Below, piece by piece: positions 1 through 8,339 of a DNA stretch of 44,723 nt (its first letter is position 1; each line of letters starts with the position of its first letter). Where the stretch lies: the IMG/VR virus record IMGVR_UViG_3300020463_002554, positions 1-44,723 of that record. One strand, given 5' to 3'. This DNA comes from a virus. A model generated the notes under the pieces. It was not told the DNA's origin. It worked only from the letters and a program-made list of their open reading frames with translations, and ran no database searches. Both the position numbers and the translations under genes were made by a program.

Positions 1-1212
1 TATGATGCTTTGAATACACCTGTACCAACAGAAGATGAGAAAAGACCGAAAAGTGGTTCACAAACACAACAAAAATCTGCAGATAAAAAACAATATGAAA
101 CTTATGTGCAAGGATTGACTAGAGGTGTTACTTTAGACAAAGAAAGTAAAACTTTTTCAATTGCGGCTGGTACTGATATTACAAAACTTATAAATCTAGT
201 AATAATGCATAGTAGTTATATGGATAAAAATGTTGAGGAAAATCCTAAACAATACTTACAAACAGGCGATCCTATAAATTGGTTTAGGGTACGACCAGTA
301 ATTGAAAGCTCATCTGAACCTGGTAATGGTTTTGATAGGAAAGACGGAAGATACAAGTATAGTATAAAACATGTAGTAGAAAAAAATGTTATACACTACC
401 ATGACTTTCCATGGGGTAAAAAAAGTAAACCAGTTGGGGTAGGTTATCACAAGGTTTATGATTTTATTTTTTCCGGAAAAAATACTGAAGTGTTAGATTT
501 TAGATTAAAATTTAATACTGCATTTTATAGTGTAATGACAGCCGGGACAGGTAGTCCGTTTGCTGGAAAGCCAGCAAACAATGCTTTTACACCACAAGTT
601 AAAGAATTGACTTCATCATTAGAAGGAAATGTTATTAATTCAAAAGACCAACTGACTAGGCAACGTGCTAAAGATCTTTTTAGTAGTGTAATGAGCGATG
701 GTGTAGATCTTTTAAATTTAGATATGAGTATAGTTGGTGATCCAGCCTGGATACCTACAAGTGATGCGTATTGGCAAGATAGAGTTAGAAAAGGCCAGTC
801 TTATACTAGTCCATTTATGCCTGATGGCACGATTAATTATAATTTGACACCACCATATATACGTGTAAATTTAAGAACACCTGTTGATTATGATGCAACA
901 ACAGGTTTACAAGATCCTAGTCAAGCGGGTAACAGTAGTTTTAGTGGTGTATATAGAATAACACAAGTAGATAGTACGTTTAGTGGTGGTGTATTCCAGC
1001 AACGTCTTAGTGGATTCAGACCACCGGGGCAGGACGCAAATAGTTTACAAGGAAATACTAATCAAGGCACTACAGAATCTGCAACAAACGTACAAAGAGA
1101 CTTGCTTACCAGAGTAGAAGATGCTATAGTAAAAGATAGTAAGAACTTATTTGCAAAAGTTTTACCAAAAAATGATGAAATCGATTATGATACTTTTTTT
1201 CCAGAGGAATAA
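1..1212 (+). CDS. Tail/baseplate hub-like structural protein, 5' end cut by window edge
   Basis: The reading frame is open from base 1 (tat gat gct ttg ...), so the true start lies outside the window; the TTG at 10 is unlikely to be the start. About 404 residues are visible. A middle stretch (YDFIFSGKNTEVLDF, near residue 158) and a later one (GDPAWIPTSD, then a C-terminal segment with G-YRITQVDS and FQQRLSGFR) resemble hub proteins of contractile tails, the gp27 / late-control-D type, where GDP-W/F-I and a terminal G-Y-V/I-T strand are common. The C-terminal 60 residues are Gln/Asn-rich and probably flexible. It sits directly before the gp5-like spike gene with a 3-nt gap, which fits a hub partner. 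The hub call is inferred from these patterns and position; another tail protein is possible. Confidence 0.55.
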   Translation, partial: YDALNTPVPTEDEKRPKSGSQTQQKSADKKQYETYVQGLTRGVTLDKESKTFSIAAGTDITKLINLVIMHSSYMDKNVEENPKQYLQTGDPINWFRVRPVIESSSEPGNGFDRKDGRYKYSIKHVVEKNVIHYHDFPWGKKSKPVGVGYHKVYDFIFSGKNTEVLDFRLKFNTAFYSVMTAGTGSPFAGKPANNAFTPQVKELTSSLEGNVINSKDQLTRQRAKDLFSSVMSDGVDLLNLDMSIVGDPAWIPTSDAYWQDRVRKGQSYTSPFMPDGTINYNLTPPYIRVNLRTPVDYDATTGLQDPSQAGNSSFSGVYRITQVDSTFSGGVFQQRLSGFRPPGQDANSLQGNTNQGTTESATNVQRDLLTRVEDAIVKDSKNLFAKVLPKNDEIDYDTFFPEE

Positions 1213-1215
1213 CAG

Positions 1216-4200
1216 ATGGCAGTAGATATTTCGCGAGGTGGTACTAAAGGCGGTGATCCTCAATATAGTTCAAGTAATATTAGAGGAGTAAGTCAAGAAA
1301 GAGGAATTGTTATTGGCGTTGTAAAAGCAAACGTACACGGATCACACATGGGTGTGATACAAGTTTATATTGCTGAAATGAGTACAGACGAATCTGATAA
1401 ATCCCAATGGCGAACAGTACGTTATTGTACTCCATTCTATAGTAGGGTAGATAATTCAGGCGATAAAGATACTTTTAATGAAACAAAGGTCCCTGCAGGT
1501 ATAGTTACTCCTCCACCAGACTTAGGTACTACTGTGCTATGTTTTTTTCCGCAAGGAAGAAACGCAGATGGATTCTATTTTGCATGTGTTCCTGATACTT
1601 TTATGATGCAAACATTACCTGAGCCTACACTTTATGAAGGATACATTGGAGGAGAATTCAATGATAATAATCCTTTAAGAAAAACGGATAAAATTACTAA
1701 TTGGAAAAGTCAACATAGACCTGTTGATTTTCTTACACAACAGATTGTAAATGATCAAGGATTATATAGAGATAAAGTAAGAGGACTTAATAATAGTGGA
1801 TACATGCGAGAATCACCAAGTGAAATAATTGGTATAAGCAGTAAAGGTCGCAGAATTACAGATCAAGGTAAAGATTTTTTAAAAGAAAATTCATCCGCTA
1901 TTAAAAGTTTACCTAATAATTCTGATGCAAAAATTATTAAAGCACTGTTAGGTCCTAATAACAGGAGAAAAGGTCATAGTATTGCTTTGGATGATGGAGA
2001 TATTGACGGTAATAGTAATCAGATTAGACTAAGGACAAGTACTGGTCACCAGATTTTAATGAATGATACTGAAGGTGTAATATATGTAGGAAATGCTGAC
2101 GGCAGTGTATGGATTGAACTTGGTAAAAGTGGCACACTAGATGTATATGCACAAGATAGTATTAATTTTCGTAGTAAAAATTTAAATTTTCATGCAGACG
2201 AGAATATAAAGTTTCATAGTAAAGGGTATACACAAATTGTTAGCGAACAACAATTGCATTTACAGTCAGAGGATGATTTAGTATTACAATCTTCTGCAGA
2301 TGCTGGTATAACTTCTAATGCATTTTCAGTAAAAGCAAGTGGATCAATGAATTTATCTGGTGGCGCAACTTCTAGTATTAAATCAAGTGGAATTATGAGT
2401 GTAAGTGGGTCAATTGTTATGTTACAAGGGCCGTCATTAGGAGGAAAAACTGCAAAACCAGTAAGACCTCAGATGAAATTAGATCCAAAATATGATCCTA
2501 CTCAACAAAGATATATTCTTACAAGAGATAGTACTATAACTACTACAGTTGATAGACTTGCTACTCATGAACCTTTTGTTGGCCATGGGCAAAAAAGTAC
2601 TGCAACAGGTTATAGCGGAGGACTAGCTGGTGGCGGCGGATTAGCAGGTGCTTTTTCTATTATTAGTGCAGCCTATAGCACTGCAGGCTTTAGTGAACTT
2701 GCTAGTGGAGTAGATGTTACAGATTTTGCTGGTACTAACCAATTTGCGGACTTTAGTGATTTCGCTGGAGGGTTTGCAGGCGGAAATACTTTTAGTGATA
2801 TAGGGTTAGATGCATTTGGAGATTTAGGAGACACTGTAGCAGACTTTAGTGATTTTGCAGGCCCTAATTTATTTTCGTCTGGCCTATCTACAGGTATTGA
2901 TTTTAGTCAAATTACTGGTATTGCTGAGGATTTTGGAGATGCGTTAACTAGTGGATTAGGCGAAATAGGAAAAGATTTGGGCGATAGCCTTGCAAAGTTT
3001 GGTAATGGTCTTACAGGTACCGATATTACGAGTCCTGATTTTCCAGGACTTAGTTCTTTGTTGCCTAGTGCTTCTGGAGATTTATCTGCATTTGGAGGCG
3101 CCGGAGATAATGTAGGTTTTATAGGAGGATTTTCTAACATATCACCATCTGTCGATAGTATCGCAAGTAGTATATCTAGTGTAGGAGGAATTTCTACTAC
3201 ATGGAGTGGCATAGGAGATTTTGTAAATTCAGATTTGGGTAAATTAGTTACTGACGGATCGGGTAAAATTATAGATATTGCAAAACAAGTAGCATCTGAT
3301 TATGAAACTGCATTGCCTGAACTACAAAAAGGATTACAAAAAATATCTGCTGTTGTTCCTGGCATAAGTGATAACTTACCAGAATTTTTAACTCAACCTT
3401 CTATAGCAGGTTTTAAAGTTACTGATCTAATAAAACAAGTTGATACAGGTTTTAGCATTGGTAATCTAGAAAGTATTGATATACAAGGTTTAAATGCTGG
3501 AATTGTAAAACTTACAGGTAGCAATAATGCGTCTACGTTTATAGATAGTGTAACAAAAACTATAGGAAAATATGGATTTGATGTTGAACAATTAAAAGCA
3601 AATGGCTTTGTACGTCCTGAAGCAGTATTTAATGATCAACTATCTCAAAGCAGTGTATGGACAGGTAAAGATGGTATAACAACTTTAAATAAATTTTTAT
3701 CTAATTCGGGTATACAAGAACAATTACAACAACAGGAAATTGCTAGGACATATCAAACATTAGTGAACAATGGTGGTATTGTAAGCACTGACTCAAAAGA
3801 AAAAATTATGGCAATGCTAACAGGATCAGCAATAAGCTCTCCTGAAATAGCTAAACAAATAAGATTAGGTAATGCTAATGTAGAAGGATTATTACGTAAT
3901 ACTTCCAGTATACCTGTGGGATCAGATATTAAAAGTGTAGTAATAAATGCAATGCAAACAGGAGGCTCTGTAAGTAAAGTTGTTACTGCAACAAAAGATA
4001 AAAATGATAATCAGGATTTGTCTACATTATCACGTTTTACAGGAACACTTAAAACTGGAGAAACAATTAGACAAATAGGAGGAGTCAGTTATGTTGTTCC
4101 TGCTCCATCGTTAGATCAGTATAGCGGTTCTAACGGAGGCGAAAAAAGACAACTAGATAAACGTATTGCTGCTTTAGAAAACGATAAATTTAATGTTAGA

Positions 4201-4287
4201 ATCGATGGAAATGATAATAACACTATTGTTACACAAATAAACGATAAACTAAGTGAATTATATGCTAGAAGGCATAGTTTAATATAA
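1216..4287 (+). CDS. gp5: gp5-like baseplate hub/spike protein
   Basis: This 1023-residue protein has an N-terminal OB-fold-like region (about residues 28-140, ending FYFACVPDTF) as in gp5/VgrG hub proteins. From about 252 to 402 there is a run of short beta strands with polar repeats (IRLRTSTGHQILMND, then DSINFRSKNLNFHADENIKF), as expected for a trimeric beta-helix needle. No lysozyme domain is apparent between them, unlike T4 gp5. Residues about 490-660 form a Gly/Asp/Phe/Ser-rich segment with repeats of the DFSDFAG type, and the rest looks mostly helical. Start ATG 1216 follows AGAGGAA at 1203-1209. The protein should sit at the tip of the tail and puncture the outer membrane. It is much longer than T4 gp5 (575 residues) because of the C-terminal half, whose role is unknown. 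Confidence 0.8.
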   Translation: MAVDISRGGTKGGDPQYSSSNIRGVSQERGIVIGVVKANVHGSHMGVIQVYIAEMSTDESDKSQWRTVRYCTPFYSRVDNSGDKDTFNETKVPAGIVTPPPDLGTTVLCFFPQGRNADGFYFACVPDTFMMQTLPEPTLYEGYIGGEFNDNNPLRKTDKITNWKSQHRPVDFLTQQIVNDQGLYRDKVRGLNNSGYMRESPSEIIGISSKGRRITDQGKDFLKENSSAIKSLPNNSDAKIIKALLGPNNRRKGHSIALDDGDIDGNSNQIRLRTSTGHQILMNDTEGVIYVGNADGSVWIELGKSGTLDVYAQDSINFRSKNLNFHADENIKFHSKGYTQIVSEQQLHLQSEDDLVLQSSADAGITSNAFSVKASGSMNLSGGATSSIKSSGIMSVSGSIVMLQGPSLGGKTAKPVRPQMKLDPKYDPTQQRYILTRDSTITTTVDRLATHEPFVGHGQKSTATGYSGGLAGGGGLAGAFSIISAAYSTAGFSELASGVDVTDFAGTNQFADFSDFAGGFAGGNTFSDIGLDAFGDLGDTVADFSDFAGPNLFSSGLSTGIDFSQITGIAEDFGDALTSGLGEIGKDLGDSLAKFGNGLTGTDITSPDFPGLSSLLPSASGDLSAFGGAGDNVGFIGGFSNISPSVDSIASSISSVGGISTTWSGIGDFVNSDLGKLVTDGSGKIIDIAKQVASDYETALPELQKGLQKISAVVPGISDNLPEFLTQPSIAGFKVTDLIKQVDTGFSIGNLESIDIQGLNAGIVKLTGSNNASTFIDSVTKTIGKYGFDVEQLKANGFVRPEAVFNDQLSQSSVWTGKDGITTLNKFLSNSGIQEQLQQQEIARTYQTLVNNGGIVSTDSKEKIMAMLTGSAISSPEIAKQIRLGNANVEGLLRNTSSIPVGSDIKSVVINAMQTGGSVSKVVTATKDKNDNQDLSTLSRFTGTLKTGETIRQIGGVSYVVPAPSLDQYSGSNGGEKRQLDKRIAALENDKFNVRIDGNDNNTIVTQINDKLSELYARRHSLI

Positions 4288-4296
4288 GGAAATAAA

Positions 4297-4668
4297 ATGG
4301 CAGTAGCAGTCTATAAAGGTATTAGTACAGTAAATAATAACTTTGGAAGCATAAAGTTAACAGATACAGATTTAATAAAAAGAGATTTACTAAATCATTT
4401 TGCAATTCGCAAAGGCGAAAAACTTATGGATGGAAATTTTGGTACAAGTATTAGAGATCTAGTAATGGATCCTCTTACAGAAGAAACCAAAGCGGCAGTA
4501 GTGCAGGAAGTTAATCAAGTGATTAGTAGTGATCCAAGAGTAGTAATAGAAGGCGTAACTATTGATGAGTATGAAAGTGGCATACAGGTTGAAATGTCTT
4601 TGCGTTATAGCATTAATAACGAAGTAGAAAATTTAATTATAAAATTTGATAGGACTGACGCAGAATAA
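4297..4668 (+). CDS. gp25: gp25-like baseplate wedge subunit
   Basis: This 123-residue protein matches the GPW/gp25 family in length and layout. It has a short N-terminal strand, a helix around KRDLLNHFAIRKGEKLM, the stretch GNFGTSIRDLVMDPL, a helix, then SSDPRVVIEGVTI followed by two beta strands. The DPR sits where T4-type gp25 proteins carry a conserved E/D-P-R motif. In the T4 baseplate gp25 binds gp6 and gp53 in the inner wedge and helps nucleate sheath polymerisation. The start ATG at 4297 follows AAGGA at 4286-4290. The gene lies 9 nt after the gp5-like gene and 53 nt before gp6; that gap holds a late-promoter-like octamer. Confidence 0.93.
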   Translation: MAVAVYKGISTVNNNFGSIKLTDTDLIKRDLLNHFAIRKGEKLMDGNFGTSIRDLVMDPLTEETKAAVVQEVNQVISSDPRVVIEGVTIDEYESGIQVEMSLRYSINNEVENLIIKFDRTDAE

Positions 4669-4688
4669 TATACCTATATTATACAGTG

Positions 4689-4696
4689 AATAAATA
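4689..4696 (+). promoter_or_regulatory. Putative T4-type late promoter upstream of gp6
   Basis: The octamer AATAAATA lies in the 53-nt gap before gp6 and differs from the T4 late promoter TATAAATA at the first base. It is 25 nt upstream of the gp6 ATG. A similar octamer occurs in two other structural-gene gaps (21620, 25025), which supports function. AT-rich sequence makes chance matches easy, so this is moderate evidence. Confidence 0.5.
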
Positions 4697-4721
4697 CTGC
4701 AATAGATAGGAATGTTTAAAA

Positions 4722-7700
4722 ATGGCTGCAAGTACAAGACAAGCAAATTTATTCGCTGCTGAAGATTGGAAAAAAGTTTACGAAACTTTTAGAGAAGCAG
4801 ATTTTCAAAGTTACGATTATGAGACTATTCGTAAAAGTATGGTGGATTATATCCGCACATATTATCCGGAAGATTTTAACGATTTTATAGAATCAAGTGA
4901 ATATATAGCACTTATTGATATGATTGCATTTTTAGGACAATCATTAAGTTTTCGTGCAGATTTAAATGCGAGAGAAAATTTCCTAGAAACTGCACAACGT
5001 AGGGATAGTATACTTAGACTATCTCGTATGTTAAATTACTATCCAAAACGTCAACAAATTTCTAGAGGTTTAATTAAAGTTACTAGTGTACAAACTACTG
5101 AAGAGATTTCAGATAGTAACGGAAATAGTTTACGTGATGTAGAAATTTCTTGGGGAGATCCTACCAATAGTGATTTTTTGGAACAATTTACTACTGTGAT
5201 TAATAGTGCTATTGTTAGTACACAAAAGTTTGGCAATCCTGGATTAAAAACTACAATAGGCGGCATAAACATTGAAGAATATCAAATTAGATTAAATGAA
5301 GGCACTATTCCTGTATATGATTTTAAAACATCTATTGGAGCACAAAATTTAGATTTTGAATTAGTAAAAGGTACATATAGCGGACAAGATTATTTGTATG
5401 AAATGGCTCCACAACCTTCTAGCACAACAAATATAATATATAGAAATGATAATAGAGGATTTAACAGTGCAAACAATGGCTTCTTTTTTTACTTCAAACA
5501 AGGAAGTTTACAAAGTGCAGATTTTACAATTTCGGAAAAATTGCCTAACAGGACTGTTGAATTAGACGTAAACAATATTGATAATAATGATGTTTGGTTA
5601 TATAAGTTAGACGATCAAGGCAATGAAACTATAAGATGGGACAAAGTGCCTGCTATTAGTGGAAATAATGTAATTTATAATAGTCTAAGTGAAAATAACA
5701 AAAATTTATTTACTGTGCGTAGTAGAGCGGATGATCAAATTAGTTTAGTATTTGGTGATGACGTATTTTCTAATATTCCTGTTGGAGATTTTCGTGTATA
5801 TTTTAGAACAGGTATAGGTACAACATATAAAATATCACCAGATGATATGCAAAATTTACAAATTGTTATTCCTTACATAAGTCAAGTAAACCAAGTAGAA
5901 AATTTGACAGTCAATTTAAGTCTTACTACTACTATTGCAAATGCAAGTGGCAGAGAAAATTTATTAGACGTAAAGCAAAAAGCACAACAACAATACTATA
6001 CACAGGATCGTATGATTACAGGTGAGGATTATCAAATCTTACCCTATACAAAATTTAGTAATATTATTAAATCAAAAGCTATAAACAGGACTGCAAGTGG
6101 TATAAGTCGTTACTTAGATGTACGTGATACAACAGGAAAATATAGTAGTACAAATATTGTTGCAGAAGATGGTATTTTTTATCGTACTGAAGATATTCAA
6201 CAATTTCAGTTTACTTTTGTTACAGATAGCGATATAAGCAACATTATATCTACACAAGTTGAAAAGAATATTTTGAAAAATGATAGTCTACATTATTATT
6301 TGAAAAACTATGGTGGAACAGATGTAACTAGTTTATTAGCAGAATGGAATCTTACAACAAGTTCAAGTGGAACATGCACAGGATATTTTAAAAATGACGT
6401 AGCGGCTCCTTTAAAAATAGGGTCTTTCACAAGTAGTAACCTAAAATATGCAAAAGTTGGTGCCTTGCTTAAATTTACTGCTCCTAGTGGTAAAGTTTTT
6501 GATGTCAATAATAATTTAATAACAGGCACTAGTGGCACTATAAACACCAAAGATTATATCTGGGCAAGTATTTCAGCAGTAGTCACCGATGGTACAAATC
6601 AAGGAGTTGGAAATTTAGAAAGTGGACTTGGTCCTGTTACGCTGACAGAAGTTATTCCTAGTGATGCGGTATTAAATCAAGTTATAGCAATATGGAACAC
6701 AACTTTAAGTAGCACAGTAAGGAATGAAATAATTCAATCTATAGGTGATTATAAAACATTTGGGTTACGGTATGATTTAGATACACAGGAATGGACAATA
6801 ATTTCTAATGCTAATTTGAATCAAGCAAACACATTTTCACTAGACGCGGCAGGAAATACTAGTAGCACTGGATTAGACAATAGCTGGTTTTTTAAATTTA
6901 CTAACGACGGAAGTACATATACTGTCAACTATAGATCAACAGCTTATATTTTTGAAAGTAAATTAGAAACACGATTTTATTTTGATAAAAATTTAAGTAT
7001 TTTTGATCCTCGTACAGGCAAAACAATTAAAGATAAAATTAATATTTTAAAAGTAAACTCTTTGCCAGATACAATAGGCAGCCTAGCAGTTGATTACTCA
7101 ATGCAAGTAGATGATGTAATTACAGAAACAGATGGTTATATTCTTACAAATAGAATAAAAGTAACATTTCCAGATGTAGATAGTGATGGAGTAGTAGACA
7201 ATCCAGACGTATTTGACATTATTGTGGCTCCTAGTGTAAGTTCTTCAACTAAAGTAGTATTTTATAAGACTGATACAAGTAGTGGAGGATACCTTACATA
7301 TACACCAGTAGATACTACAGATATTGAACAAAGATACACAACCCAATCTGCTATCAATGAAGTATTAGCACAATTTTCAAGTGGACAAATATTTTATGCA
7401 AGTGCTGAAGAAAAATTTTATCTACTTAGTGTAAGCGGAGCAAATGTTAAAAGTGTTGCAGTAAATACTAATTATATTAAACAAATTGGACGTAATCAAC
7501 TGTTATTTCAATATACTCATAATAGTCCTAACAATAGAAGAATTGATCCTAGCCCAACAAATATTGTTGATTTATTTCTACTGACTAGACAATACGATAC
7601 GGATTATAGAAATTACATATCAGACATTACAGGTAATATAAGCAAGCCTCAAGATCCTACGACAAATGAATTACGTGATCAATTTGGTTCCTTAGAACAA

Positions 7701-8339
7701 TATAAAAGTGTAAGTGATACAATTATTTTTAATGGAATCACTTACAGACCTTTGTTTGGTGATAAAGCAGACGAAGAATTACAAGCAACATTTAAAGTAG
7801 TAAAAAATGATAGCACACTTATAAGTGAAACTGAAATAAAAGAAAAAGTTATATCTTCAATTAATGATTACTTTACAGTTGATAATTGGGATTTTGGAGA
7901 TGTTTTTTATTTTAGCGAACTTGCGGCTTATTTGTACAATACACTTGCTCCTGATGTGTTAAGTATTATAATTGTGCCTAAATTAGCAACAAGTAATTTT
8001 GGTAGTTTATTTCAAATACAAAGCCAGAGAGATGAAATTTTAATTAGTTCAGCTACTGTAAATGATGTAGAAGTAATTGATGTGATTACGGCAAATAGTC
8101 TACAATCTAGTGGTAATGTAGTTAATACGACTACAGTCAATCTAGCAAGTGAAAGTGTAAGTGCTAATGGTACAACAACAAGTGTCGCAACAGGTACAAC
8201 GTCAACGTCTAGCACTAGTAGTACTTATAGTAGTGGATCTAGTAGCTCCAGTAGTAGTTCAAGCAGTAGTAGCTCTAGTAGCAGTAGTAGCAGCTCTAGT
8301 AGTAGCGGCGGTGGCGGAAGCGGAGGATATGGTTACTAA
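4722..8339 (+). CDS. gp6: gp6-like baseplate wedge subunit with poly-Ser/Gly C-terminus
   Basis: This is a 1205-residue gp6-type wedge protein (T4 gp6 is 660). The N-terminal 130 residues carry the typical helical block (YETIRKSMVDYIRTYYPEDF, then IDMIAFLGQSLSFRADLNAREN). A baseplate-J-like region follows, with SLVFGDDVFSNIPVG near 340 and a helix plus YTQDRMITGEDYQIL near 420-440. In T4, gp6 forms the continuous inner ring joining baseplate wedges. The last 60 residues are low-complexity: Ser/Thr-rich, then 23 consecutive serines and a Gly-rich end (GGGGSGGYGY). The extra length lies in a large central insertion and this tail. Start ATG 4722 follows AGGAA at 4708-4712. Its stop overlaps the next ATG by one base (TAATG), so the two are probably translationally coupled. 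Confidence 0.92.
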   Translation: MAASTRQANLFAAEDWKKVYETFREADFQSYDYETIRKSMVDYIRTYYPEDFNDFIESSEYIALIDMIAFLGQSLSFRADLNARENFLETAQRRDSILRLSRMLNYYPKRQQISRGLIKVTSVQTTEEISDSNGNSLRDVEISWGDPTNSDFLEQFTTVINSAIVSTQKFGNPGLKTTIGGINIEEYQIRLNEGTIPVYDFKTSIGAQNLDFELVKGTYSGQDYLYEMAPQPSSTTNIIYRNDNRGFNSANNGFFFYFKQGSLQSADFTISEKLPNRTVELDVNNIDNNDVWLYKLDDQGNETIRWDKVPAISGNNVIYNSLSENNKNLFTVRSRADDQISLVFGDDVFSNIPVGDFRVYFRTGIGTTYKISPDDMQNLQIVIPYISQVNQVENLTVNLSLTTTIANASGRENLLDVKQKAQQQYYTQDRMITGEDYQILPYTKFSNIIKSKAINRTASGISRYLDVRDTTGKYSSTNIVAEDGIFYRTEDIQQFQFTFVTDSDISNIISTQVEKNILKNDSLHYYLKNYGGTDVTSLLAEWNLTTSSSGTCTGYFKNDVAAPLKIGSFTSSNLKYAKVGALLKFTAPSGKVFDVNNNLITGTSGTINTKDYIWASISAVVTDGTNQGVGNLESGLGPVTLTEVIPSDAVLNQVIAIWNTTLSSTVRNEIIQSIGDYKTFGLRYDLDTQEWTIISNANLNQANTFSLDAAGNTSSTGLDNSWFFKFTNDGSTYTVNYRSTAYIFESKLETRFYFDKNLSIFDPRTGKTIKDKINILKVNSLPDTIGSLAVDYSMQVDDVITETDGYILTNRIKVTFPDVDSDGVVDNPDVFDIIVAPSVSSSTKVVFYKTDTSSGGYLTYTPVDTTDIEQRYTTQSAINEVLAQFSSGQIFYASAEEKFYLLSVSGANVKSVAVNTNYIKQIGRNQLLFQYTHNSPNNRRIDPSPTNIVDLFLLTRQYDTDYRNYISDITGNISKPQDPTTNELRDQFGSLEQYKSVSDTIIFNGITYRPLFGDKADEELQATFKVVKNDSTLISETEIKEKVISSINDYFTVDNWDFGDVFYFSELAAYLYNTLAPDVLSIIIVPKLATSNFGSLFQIQSQRDEILISSATVNDVEVIDVITANSLQSSGNVVNTTTVNLASESVSANGTTTSVATGTTSTSSTSSTYSSGSSSSSSSSSSSSSSSSSSSSSSSGGGGSGGYGY
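8238..8306 (+). repeat. 23-codon poly-serine tract at gp6 C-terminus
   Basis: Twenty-three serine codons in a row, written with AGT, AGC, TCT, TCC and TCA in irregular order. Because synonymous codons are mixed, it is not a simple DNA microsatellite; the run is conserved at the protein level or has aged since expansion. It is followed by a Gly-rich end. Confidence 0.95.

Noticed and set aside
10-12. TTG at base 10 as a real start for the first gene
   Set aside because: The frame is open from base 1 with no stop, so the gene almost certainly starts upstream of the window.
8238-8306. Poly-Ser DNA tract as a microsatellite or CRISPR-like repeat
   Set aside because: Codons are mixed and irregular, there are no spacers, and the tract is in frame with gp6.
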